From Clostridiales bacterium (GTDB lineage Bacteria; Bacillota; Clostridia; Christensenellales; Aristaeellaceae): a stretch of 64,000 nucleotides of DNA. Shown here piece after piece: positions 8,357 to 16,388 of the stretch; positions within the stretch are counted from its first letter, which is position 1; each line of letters opens with the position of its first letter. Location of the stretch: positions 1 through 64,000 of the forward strand of contig JAAYIN010000003.1 of the NCBI GenBank assembly GCA_012523405.1. Direction: 5' to 3'. Both the position numbers and the translations under genes were made by a program. The notes beneath the pieces were generated by a model, which saw only the letters and a list, made by a program, of their open reading frames with translations, searched no databases and was not told the origin of the DNA.

Positions 8357-11300
8357 TTACTCAACCCGCAGCGGGGTTGCAGGATCAACGATCGAATGAA
8401 TTCTGGTAGCAAAGCTCTCCCTGTTTTCGATATCCTCATCTGTGACAAAATGCACATCCAGCAGTTCGTCAGTCACGTATCCTGTCCGAAGATAGTTGAT
8501 TTTTGCAAGTGCCTTACTCCAGCCGTCAAGCCATTCTGTAAGCGATTGCAGCTGATGCTGTGAACTGTTGACATGAATAATCAAGTCGATATCGCTGCCC
8601 ATACCGGCGCTTTCGGTGTCTACGCTTCCAAACAAATAAACACCCTTTACCCCATACTTCTGGAAATCCATTTCAGCTGCTACTTCACTCGCCATATATT
8701 TGCGCCAGCGCCAAAATCGATCTTTCCCTTTTTCACCCCATTTCTTGTCAACTTTACAATCGATTAATGAATCGTCTAGTGAGGGAGTTGTGTTCTCTCC
8801 TGATAGGAATGCGACAGCCTTTTCGAGCTTTGCATTCATGTACAGGAATAGCTGACACTGATAGTGTACCTTTCTCAAGTCGATTACTTTGATGGCATCT
8901 GAAAGATAGCCATACTCCGGCAGCAACTGTCCAAGCAGATTATGGGAAGACTTGAAGAAGCCATCTTTAAATATTACGTCCTTTTGATCGGGATAGAGCG
9001 GGAGATAGGCAATATTCGCTTCTACCAAATCCTGAAAGAAATGCGTTCCAAAGGATACTTCTGGCACATAGGAATGCTTTGCATGTGCAACCTCAATCAA
9101 AGCCGCCGTATGACAGATGTCAGCGTATGTTACCCTTACTCCTAGCTGAATATCTCCGCGGCTCCCCCATCGTCCGGGACCGATGAGGATATACTTTTGA
9201 TGCGGCAACATGTCGTTGAGCAAACCAACGGCTTTCCCAACCGATAATAGCTCATCTCTGGTGGATAAATTGTGGTATCCCTCTGCGTCTACATAAACGA
9301 CATAGGGAATGTTTTCAATCTTCCCGTCGGATACAAATCGATTGGCTGTGAAAACAATATCTTCGTTTGGAATATTTTCGGGAATAGGAGCAGCGCTGCT
9401 TTGCACCCCGCGTCCCATGGCGCGGCATTGAAGCAAAACGATAGATTGACCATCATAAGCAAACTCAATATCCACGGGCAAGTGCATTTTTTCGCTGAGC
9501 ACATGAAGCATGTGCTTGAGTTTGTCGGGAACATTACTTGATGATATGATGCCTTCAAAGGTGATCACCATATCGTCTTTTTCTGGTGATAGTGAGAATG
9601 CATTCTTCTCAAGCATACATTCAGGGGTATATACGGACACAAGCTTGTGAAGTTCTGGTACTTCATTTCCCCATTTTTTGAGAAAATCGGCTGCCTGAAT
9701 TGTTTCGAACTGATTTTGCTGTAAATTGATGACATCAATATATTTGGGAGAATAGTGCTTTATATCATTTGGTGACTGGTTGATTCGAAGCCCTGGTTGT
9801 CCAGGCGAAAACAGCATGGGATAATCATTGTTTACGCGATCGACAGCTCGTGTGCCAAGCCCCATCACCATGCGAACAAGCCCGCTTTCCCTAGATACAC
9901 GCGTTGACCAACGAAGCGGGTTTTGTGAAAATGCTACGCCAGCATATAGCGGCATATAGTATGGACCGATCTTTCTGCCAATGACCTCCTGAATTAACAC
10001 ACCCATCTGCTCTTTGAAATTCAGCAGGCGGCGTTCTTGGCGGTATTGCAGTGAATCTGGGTTGTATTGTGAAGAAAACACTTCAAGCACGGCATCGATC
10101 AGCTCGTCCAAACATTCTTCTTTTGTTCCTTGATTGGGAAGAAAAAGGCTCTTATACTTGCCGCTGAAAGTTGAGTGACTACGATCCTCAAGCAAGGAAG
10201 ATGATCTGACAATGATCGGTGTCCCTTGCAGGTCGTCAAGCGCCATACTCAGCATCTGTATCATACGTGAAGGCAGTCTGCCATTTTTGATTTTATTGAC
10301 TACATCATCATAGGTCATTCTTAAATATGGGATGGAATTGTATTTATAAGAATTCATCTCTTCCATATGATTATAGCGTAGGAATTCGTCCGAGAGATCG
10401 GTGGCTAGATACCATGTCTTTGGTGTGCGAATATCTGCAAGCAATGGATCTGTTTTGGCGGCGTTTTTCAAAATTTGCTCGGCAATAAAAAGCCCAGCAC
10501 CTTTGCCGCCAATATTGCCATCACTTTTCGTCGATCCAATGATTTTTCGAATGAGCGGATTAAAATCCTTGATGCTCAGATTGTCTTGAATATGGTGAAT
10601 GAGCAGCTCGTCGCTGGTTAAAAATCGATGTGCAAGTTCAGCGATCAGCCATGACCTTGTGGCTGGGTCTGTTTGCTCGCCATCCATATGAGCGTAGCTG
10701 CTAACCGCATCAAACACTTCACTTAGCTCGGTGTTTCGATTCCCTACTGCCTTAACAATAGAAAACACACGCTCTTCATTAAGCCAATCGTTGACGAGAT
10801 CGTATATTTCAGCAGCGGGCAAATAAGCAGTTGCTCTGTCAATCAGCTTTTTCCCCGATTCGAGTACATCGGGCATAATTTGCTTTGGCAGTGGTGTGTT
10901 CACCTCGCCATATAGAGATAATTCATTTGGATTGGATTCCTTGCGAAAGTCATCCTCGTTTTTGAAGGCATTGCTCAGATAAGTGCGAAACTTCTCATAA
11001 ACCCTGACCAATATATCAGGATTGATGCTTTGCAGAAGATCAAAAATGATCGACAACTCACGTTGCGAGTTCAGCAATAAATTTGTGATTCGCGAGGATA
11101 CAGCTTGCAGCAATTTCACTTCGCTGTCTAGGAGATTCATTGATTCCATCTCATCAGCATTGGGCAGATACCCCGTTTGTATGCTTCCGACGGCTTGATC
11201 TCCTATCATAATTGGTGTTTCATTGAGCAAATTGACATTCTTCATATCATCTTGTTGATAAATACGCGAGTTTAGGATGATTCTGATTCTGCATTTTTCC

Positions 11301-11452
11301 ATGTCTTTAAATCCGGCAGGAAGCGCTGTAATCAGACTTTCCATTGCGGCTGGAATCGTATAATTTTTGTTTTGAAGGATGTCGTCAACTGCGTAGATAC
11401 ATTCGAGTTCTTTGACACGCTCAGAAAACAACCACGAATCTTGTTCTTTCAT
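8357..11452 (-). CDS. GAF-like / PEP-pyruvate-binding / nucleotidyltransferase fusion protein
   Basis: This is a 1031-residue cytoplasmic protein of unknown role. Residues about 5-140 resemble a GAF-type sensor module (RVKELECIYAVDDIL). From about 310 to 700 runs the ATP-grasp PEP/pyruvate-binding domain of pyruvate phosphate dikinase and PEP synthase (IGGKGAGLFIAEQIL, PIIVRSSSLLEDR, GLVRMVMGLGTRAVDR and DIEFAYDGQSIVLLQCR). The swivelling phosphohistidine domain and the PEP-binding TIM barrel of those enzymes are absent, so ordinary PEP synthesis is not expected. The last ~110 residues are a nucleotidyltransferase: LFGSVDTESAGMGSDIDL has the G-S and D-x-D signature, with a later aspartate in LLDVHF. 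It is a single-gene unit between gdhA and opp. The ATG has a GGGGG site at a rather long 12 bases. Confidence 0.8.
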   Translation of the reverse strand: MKEQDSWLFSERVKELECIYAVDDILQNKNYTIPAAMESLITALPAGFKDMEKCRIRIILNSRIYQQDDMKNVNLLNETPIMIGDQAVGSIQTGYLPNADEMESMNLLDSEVKLLQAVSSRITNLLLNSQRELSIIFDLLQSINPDILVRVYEKFRTYLSNAFKNEDDFRKESNPNELSLYGEVNTPLPKQIMPDVLESGKKLIDRATAYLPAAEIYDLVNDWLNEERVFSIVKAVGNRNTELSEVFDAVSSYAHMDGEQTDPATRSWLIAELAHRFLTSDELLIHHIQDNLSIKDFNPLIRKIIGSTKSDGNIGGKGAGLFIAEQILKNAAKTDPLLADIRTPKTWYLATDLSDEFLRYNHMEEMNSYKYNSIPYLRMTYDDVVNKIKNGRLPSRMIQMLSMALDDLQGTPIIVRSSSLLEDRSHSTFSGKYKSLFLPNQGTKEECLDELIDAVLEVFSSQYNPDSLQYRQERRLLNFKEQMGVLIQEVIGRKIGPYYMPLYAGVAFSQNPLRWSTRVSRESGLVRMVMGLGTRAVDRVNNDYPMLFSPGQPGLRINQSPNDIKHYSPKYIDVINLQQNQFETIQAADFLKKWGNEVPELHKLVSVYTPECMLEKNAFSLSPEKDDMVITFEGIISSSNVPDKLKHMLHVLSEKMHLPVDIEFAYDGQSIVLLQCRAMGRGVQSSAAPIPENIPNEDIVFTANRFVSDGKIENIPYVVYVDAEGYHNLSTRDELLSVGKAVGLLNDMLPHQKYILIGPGRWGSRGDIQLGVRVTYADICHTAALIEVAHAKHSYVPEVSFGTHFFQDLVEANIAYLPLYPDQKDVIFKDGFFKSSHNLLGQLLPEYGYLSDAIKVIDLRKVHYQCQLFLYMNAKLEKAVAFLSGENTTPSLDDSLIDCKVDKKWGEKGKDRFWRWRKYMASEVAAEMDFQKYGVKGVYLFGSVDTESAGMGSDIDLIIHVNSSQHQLQSLTEWLDGWSKALAKINYLRTGYVTDELLDVHFVTDEDIENRESFATRIHSIVDPATPLRVE

Positions 11453-11548
11453 ATGATTGCTAATCCCCCTTTCTATGTGATTGCTCTTCTTGGCAGAATA
11501 TCATTATCTTTCGCAATAATACTGCTTCTATGCGATTGATATGAAAAG

Positions 11549-11590
11549 ATGGGAGGTGCGCTCAAAATGCTTTTTGAGTACACCTCCCAT
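11549..11590 (-). terminator. gdhA terminator, partly translated
   Basis: A hairpin of 10 bp plus 7 bp, broken by a 2-base mismatch, spans 11549-11590 and is followed on the minus strand by CTTTTC. The gdhA frame runs into it and stops at 11562-11564, inside the distal arm. Confidence 0.85.
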
Positions 11591-12896
11591 GCAGTATCAT
11601 TGATGTGAATAAAATCCAGCCTCTGCGTTTGGCTGCATCTGCAACACGGTTAATAGCAATGATATATGCCGCGTCGCGCATATATAGATTTTTTTCTTTT
11701 GCAAGATCGTAAACGGCTTGGAATGCATGAGTCATCTTAAACTTCAGCTTCTCGTTTACTTCATCCTCGCCCCAGAAGTAGTTCATATTGCACTGTACTT
11801 GCTCAAAGTAACTGCAGGTAACACCGCCGCCATTTGCAAGGAAGTCTGGCAGAAGCATAATGCCTCTTTCGTGAATCAATTTATCACAGTCAGGAGTGGT
11901 AGGACCATTCGCTGCTTCGCAAATAATTTTCACGGATTTTGAGATTTTGGGGAATGTTTCAAGGGTGATTTGGTTCTCAAGTGCTGCGGGAATCAAGATA
12001 TCTACATCTTGTGAAATCCATTCATCGCCTGGCAGGATTTCATAACCCAGTGCTGCAGCCTTCACCTTGTCGATGCTGCCGTAAGAGTCCTTGATTTCAG
12101 CTAGTTTTTCAACATCTAAGCCATCTTCACAATAGAATGCATAGGACTTTGAATCTGCTTGATCCCAGCACGAGACGGCTTTGACTTTGCCGCCAAGGGA
12201 AGCATATAGCTTTGCTGCATACTCTGCTACGTTGCCAAATCCCTGAATGCTTGCGGATGTAGTGGCAGGATCAATGTTCATTTCTCTAAGCAATCCTTCT
12301 AGCACGTAAACAACACCATAGCCAGTTGCTTGGGTACGGCCGATTGAACCGCCCATGCCCACAGGCTTGCCTGTGATCATGCCGGGATACCTGCCGCCCA
12401 TCATTGTTTCATACTCATCCAGCATCCAAAGCATGTGCTGGCCATTGGTCATTACATCAGGTGCAGGAACGTCTACATTCGGACCAAGCTGGGTATGTAG
12501 CTGACGCACATATCCTCTGCACAGTCTTTCTTGCTCAGATAGAGAGAGGTTGTGCGGATCGCAAACAACCCCGCCTTTACCGCCGCCAAGAGGAATGTCA
12601 ACAACAGCGCATTTCCATGTCATCCACATGGAAAGAGCACGCACGGTGTCCGCCGTTTCATGGGGATGGAAGCGAATTCCTCCCTTTGCAGGGCCTCTTG
12701 CATCGTTATGCTTGATACGGTATGCGTTAAATACCTGTGTTGTACCATCGTCCATTTTAACCGGAATAGTAAAATGCATCTCTTTCATAGGTTGACGCAG
12801 TAACTGTTTGGCGCCTGTGCTCAGTTCTAAAAGTTCTGCAATTCCATCAAATTGCGTTTGAGCATTCTCATAAGGATTATGTACTTTGCTTGTCAT
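11562..12896 (-). CDS. gdhA: Glutamate dehydrogenase (Glu/Leu/Phe/Val family)
   Basis: It interconverts glutamate with 2-oxoglutarate and ammonia using NAD(P). The N-terminal dimerisation/catalytic domain has GPAKGGIRFHPHET, the lysine motif MTWKCAVVDIPLGGGKGG and DVPAPDVMTNG. The Rossmann domain carries the dinucleotide loop IQGFGNVAEYAA, and later PAALENQIT and LANGGGVTCSYFEQVQ. Family members normally end at about RGWI or RGWV. Here the frame continues 16 residues past RRGWI into the terminator. The codon right after RGWI is TTA (11610-11612), one base from TAA. A strong promoter lies at 12980-13008, and AAGGAG precedes ATG 12896. It is transcribed alone. Confidence 0.95.
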   Translation of the reverse strand: MTSKVHNPYENAQTQFDGIAELLELSTGAKQLLRQPMKEMHFTIPVKMDDGTTQVFNAYRIKHNDARGPAKGGIRFHPHETADTVRALSMWMTWKCAVVDIPLGGGKGGVVCDPHNLSLSEQERLCRGYVRQLHTQLGPNVDVPAPDVMTNGQHMLWMLDEYETMMGGRYPGMITGKPVGMGGSIGRTQATGYGVVYVLEGLLREMNIDPATTSASIQGFGNVAEYAAKLYASLGGKVKAVSCWDQADSKSYAFYCEDGLDVEKLAEIKDSYGSIDKVKAAALGYEILPGDEWISQDVDILIPAALENQITLETFPKISKSVKIICEAANGPTTPDCDKLIHERGIMLLPDFLANGGGVTCSYFEQVQCNMNYFWGEDEVNEKLKFKMTHAFQAVYDLAKEKNLYMRDAAYIIAINRVADAAKRRGWILFTSMILHGRCTQKAF

Positions 12897-12979
12897 AATA
12901 AATCTCCTTCATCTATTAGTGCCGAAAAACTTGCATAGATACTCCCTGTTACAAAATATCGTATGCACAGCATGTACCG

Positions 12980-13008
12980 ATTATATCCCAAAGAATTGGT
13001 TTTATCAA
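12980..13008 (-). promoter_or_regulatory. gdhA promoter
   Basis: On the minus strand, TTGATA (13003-13008), a 17-base spacer and a perfect TATAAT (12980-12985) give a strong sigma-A promoter about 85 bases upstream of gdhA. Confidence 0.8.
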
Positions 13009-13209
13009 TAGCGTTTGGTGCGCTGCATAGTATATCGTCATATGATGACGCAGTGCTGCGTAAAAGCACAATCCATTGTATAGCAGGAAAAACAGCTGAT
13101 TTAATCAAGGGATTCATTCTCCGTGCTCTTTTCATACGGTTGTATAAATAATGTTTTTGCGCAGTTGAATGGTCTCAAATGTATTGTCACGAAAATATAA
13201 TGCGGCAGA
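13009..13209. other. Divergent intergenic region gdhA / DUF5131 gene
   Basis: This is the middle of the 376-base gap between gdhA and the gene at 13273. Apart from the two promoters flanking it I see no gene or RNA. The open frames here lack ribosome sites. Confidence 0.4.
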
Positions 13210-13238
13210 TTGCTTCTGAATGCACAATATGCGATAAT
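13210..13238 (+). promoter_or_regulatory. Promoter of the DUF5131 gene
   Basis: TTGCTT (13210-13215) and GATAAT (13233-13238) are 17 bases apart, 35 bases before the chosen start. Confidence 0.5.
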
Positions 13239-13272
13239 TATGGTGTCAATAAAACGAATACCGGAGGATACG

Positions 13273-14148
13273 ATGCATGATATTTGGAATCCCTGGCATG
13301 GATGCGTAAAATGCAGCGAAGGATGCCAATACTGTTATATGTTCTATCTTGATCGCGTACGTGATCGCAATGGAGCTGAGATATATCGAACCAAGTCTGG
13401 GTTTGATTATCCTTTACAAAAAGATCGAAAGGGCAACTATAAAATCAAAAGCGGAGAATTGATTCGAGTATGTATGACGTCGGATTTCTTTTTAGAAGAG
13501 GCTGACCCATGGCGAAATGACGCTTGGGAGATGATGCGCATACGAAGCGATGTGAAGTTCTTCCTGCTTACAAAACGCCCCGAACGTGTATCTAGTTGCC
13601 TGCCTGAAGACTGGGGCGACGGTTGGGAAAACATTTTCTTTAATGTGACCTGTGAAAACCAGCGCAGAGCGGATGAACGCATTCCCCTACTGCTAACGCT
13701 ACCATTTAAGCACAAAGGAATCATGTGTGCACCCTTTATTGGTGCAGTCAGCATCAATAAGTATTTGTGTAGCGGCCAGATAAAACAAGTTACATGTGGT
13801 GGCGAAAACTATGATGGTGCACGACCTTGCGATTTTGCATGGGTGCAGAAGCTGCAGCAAGAATGCATCGCGCATCAAGTCACCTTTACTTTCATCGAAA
13901 CCGGAACGCATTTTATCAAAGATGGTAAGCATTACCGTATCCCAAGTAAGATCATGCAGAGTCATATGGCGTATAAGTCAGGGGTTAGTTATCAGGGAAA
14001 GGAAATGCAGTTCAAATTGACGGATGGATGGGGTTTCCCTATTTCAGTAGAAGACTTGTACACCCCACACTACCGCACAAATTGTTATACTTGTGGTAGT
14101 AAACCCACTTGCAACGGATACAGCGACTGTGGGCGCTGCAGAGAATAA
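13273..14148 (+). CDS. DUF5131 (phage Gp37/Gp68) family protein with radical-SAM-like cysteine motif
   Basis: This 291-residue protein belongs to the DUF5131/Gp37-Gp68 family, widespread in phages and anaerobes and of unproven function. The N-terminus is diagnostic (MHDIWNPWHGC), and the following CSEGCQYCY contains C-x3-C-x2-C at residues 14, 18 and 21, the spacing that holds the 4Fe-4S cluster in radical SAM enzymes. RVCMTSDFFLEEADPWR, FLLTKRPER and QVTCGGENYDGARPCDFAW are further family blocks. The C-terminus is rich in cysteine (CYTCGSKPTC, CGRC), perhaps a second metal site. I chose ATG 13273 because CGGAGG lies 6 bases upstream and the family begins at this point. The frame extending to 13210 would cover the promoter. 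It is a single-gene unit. Confidence 0.85.
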   Translation: MHDIWNPWHGCVKCSEGCQYCYMFYLDRVRDRNGAEIYRTKSGFDYPLQKDRKGNYKIKSGELIRVCMTSDFFLEEADPWRNDAWEMMRIRSDVKFFLLTKRPERVSSCLPEDWGDGWENIFFNVTCENQRRADERIPLLLTLPFKHKGIMCAPFIGAVSINKYLCSGQIKQVTCGGENYDGARPCDFAWVQKLQQECIAHQVTFTFIETGTHFIKDGKHYRIPSKIMQSHMAYKSGVSYQGKEMQFKLTDGWGFPISVEDLYTPHYRTNCYTCGSKPTCNGYSDCGRCRE

Positions 14149-14173
14149 ATGCATATCAATGTACGTCCAGCAA

Positions 14174-14221
14174 AACACCCCAATTGTTTTCAGCATTACA
14201 CTGCTTAACAATTGGGGTGTT
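14174..14221 (-). terminator. Terminator of the sugar importer operon (bidirectional)
   Basis: A perfect 15-bp stem (14174-14188 with 14207-14221) separates the convergent genes at 14148 and 14269. On the minus strand it is followed by TTTTG. It may serve both sides. Confidence 0.75.
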
Positions 14222-14268
14222 GTTAGTATACTGAGTAATATCCCAACTTGCGTAAAACCACGTATTTA

Positions 14269-15315
14269 TTACTTGTTTCCTTTTTGCTTGATCCGTGCAA
14301 AAACGGATTGAAGCACAATAAAGAAGCAAAGTAGTAGCGCTGTAACGACGTTGGACCAAGAAGAAATGAGGTTAGCATTCTTCACTAGGCTTGAAATCGT
14401 ACCGTTGATTAGCACGCCAAAGAATGAACCAATGACGTTACCCACACCACCTGTAAGCAGCGTGCCACCAATGACAGCTGATGAAATGGCGTCCATTTCG
14501 AGACCTAATGCTTGCGTGGTCGTTCCACACATGGTATTGAGGCAGTAGCAGATAGCGCCAATGGAACACAGAAAACTCGAAAGAACATACGCTTGCATGC
14601 GTGTTTTCCGCACATTCAGGCCCATCAAGGCGGCTGATTGCTGGTTGCCGCCAACTGCATACATTCTGCGACCAAAGCGCGTGTAGCGAAGCACTAAGAA
14701 GATAACAACCACTACCGCCAAAGCAATCAGCACTGACACTCGAATATAAGGTATCATCAGCCTGCCCTTTGAGTTCATATATGCACCAATGTTAAAGGGC
14801 ATATTGATCTTTGTGTTGGCTAATGTGCTCATGAATGAGCTACTGGTAATACTCACCTGTTGCGTATCAATCACAGCCGTCATACCACGAGCGAAGAACA
14901 TGCCTGCCATTGTGACGATGAACGGTTGAACTTCCAGATAACCAACACAGAATCCTTGTGCTAAGCCGAACAGAACACCAATGCCAAGGATCATCACGAT
15001 GAGCAGAGGTGCTGGAAGCCCCCATTTCTCGATGCCAACTGCAAGAAGCATGCAGTCCATTGCAATCAGAGCGCCAACCGAGATATCGATACCGCCCGTC
15101 AACATGATGCAGGTCATACCGCAGGTTACGCAGATTAGGCCAGAGTTGCTGATCAGGATGTTCAGAAATGTTTGTAAGTGGTTAAAGCCTTTGCTTGCGT
15201 AGGTAATGCAACCAGCAGTATACATGATCGCAAACAATGCGATGGTGATCAACAATAACGCGTTATTACCGATCAGCGATCGGCGTTGCGGCTTTTGAAG
15301 AGAAGTATTCATCAT
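14269..15315 (-). CDS. yjfF: Sugar ABC transporter permease, YjfF-like
   Basis: This is a 348-residue multi-helix permease of the ribose/galactofuranose (CUT2) class. About nine hydrophobic segments are visible. The family motif GGIDISVGALIAMDCM and the cytoplasmic loop TRFGRRMYAVGGNQQSAALM, which contacts the ATPase, are present. The start ATG overlaps the stop of the preceding permease by four bases. By gene order (binding protein, ATPase, permease, permease) it matches YjfF of the E. coli ytfQRT-yjfF galactofuranose system. The symbol rests on that order plus the strong YtfQ likeness of the binding protein. Confidence 0.85.
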   Translation of the reverse strand: MMNTSLQKPQRRSLIGNNALLLITIALFAIMYTAGCITYASKGFNHLQTFLNILISNSGLICVTCGMTCIMLTGGIDISVGALIAMDCMLLAVGIEKWGLPAPLLIVMILGIGVLFGLAQGFCVGYLEVQPFIVTMAGMFFARGMTAVIDTQQVSITSSSFMSTLANTKINMPFNIGAYMNSKGRLMIPYIRVSVLIALAVVVVIFLVLRYTRFGRRMYAVGGNQQSAALMGLNVRKTRMQAYVLSSFLCSIGAICYCLNTMCGTTTQALGLEMDAISSAVIGGTLLTGGVGNVIGSFFGVLINGTISSLVKNANLISSWSNVVTALLLCFFIVLQSVFARIKQKGNK

Positions 15316-16388
15316 GACTGAACCGCCTCCTTTGGGGAAGTGGCAATTCCTTTTATATTATGCTTTGCAAAGTATGCACGCACAACCGGTGCCTGAATGA
15401 GAACAATCAAGATAACAACAACGGCTTTGAATACAGGTGCTTGAGCTGAACTAATACCCAGTGCATACAAGGTTGTTGTAATTGCTTGAATGGTATATGC
15501 ACCGATAATCGACCCTGAGAAGCGGAATTTACCGCCGCCAAGGCTGTTGCCACCAAGTGCCACCGCCAAAATCGCATCCAGCTCAAGGTTTAGACCGATA
15601 TTATTCGTATCAGCTGAGTAAATGCGGCTTGTTGCAACAATGCCTGCAATACCAGCGCACAGTCCACAAATCACAAAGGCTGTGAAGATAATACGCTTGC
15701 TTTGATACCCTGCAATGCGAGCTGCATTCTTGTTAATACCAACGCTCTGCACATACGTACCAAGTGCTGTAAACTTGAGCACAAGCGCCATCGCAGCGAT
15801 ACATATACCTGCTATCAGAATCGGTGTTGGAAATATCCAGCAGTAACCACCGAAGAACTGGAATGAAGGTACACGCACATATACAATGCTGCTATTGCAC
15901 AGAAGGAGACCTATGGCACGTCCAGCCGAGAATAATATGAGCGTTGCAACCATTGGTTGAATGTTCAGATAGGAAACAAGGAAGCCATTGAAAGCGCCGC
16001 AGAGGCAAGCAACCAAGATACCTGCTGCAATGCCAACCCAAAGTGGCGTTACATACTCAGATACATTTGTGTTGCCAAACCCCGCAAGGAGCATACAGCA
16101 CATGCCGCCCGCAAGGCTCATGACAGAGCCAACGGAAATATCCGTTCCAGCTGAAGCCGAGACAACAAGCGTCATACCAATTGCAAGGATAGCTGTTTCA
16201 CTGCCACGGTTAAGGATATCAATAATGCGTCCATAGAGAATATTATTCTTAATCGATAAGGAGAAGAAGCCAAAGATTGGAGCGCCAATGGAAGCGTCAT
16301 GGATGATATTGACCGCCATGACCAGAAGCATACTGAAAATAGGCAAAAAGAGTGGCATTTTTACCAGTTTTTTAATGGCTGCTTTCAT
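15312..16388 (-). CDS. ytfT: Sugar ABC transporter permease, YtfT-like
   Basis: This is the partner CUT2 permease, 358 residues. GTDISVGSVMSLAGGMC is the conserved membrane motif, and TALGTYVQSVGINKNAARIAG is the ATPase-coupling loop. It starts inside the end of the ATPase gene (4-base overlap) and overlaps the next permease the same way, so the three are tightly coupled. The two permeases are expected to form a heterodimer. Confidence 0.85.
   Translation of the reverse strand: MKAAIKKLVKMPLFLPIFSMLLVMAVNIIHDASIGAPIFGFFSLSIKNNILYGRIIDILNRGSETAILAIGMTLVVSASAGTDISVGSVMSLAGGMCCMLLAGFGNTNVSEYVTPLWVGIAAGILVACLCGAFNGFLVSYLNIQPMVATLILFSAGRAIGLLLCNSSIVYVRVPSFQFFGGYCWIFPTPILIAGICIAAMALVLKFTALGTYVQSVGINKNAARIAGYQSKRIIFTAFVICGLCAGIAGIVATSRIYSADTNNIGLNLELDAILAVALGGNSLGGGKFRFSGSIIGAYTIQAITTTLYALGISSAQAPVFKAVVVILIVLIQAPVVRAYFAKHNIKGIATSPKEAVQS

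Noticed and set aside
12893-13135. 80-residue minus-strand frame beside gdhA
   Set aside because: It covers the gdhA promoter and leader, has no ribosome site and shows no family features.
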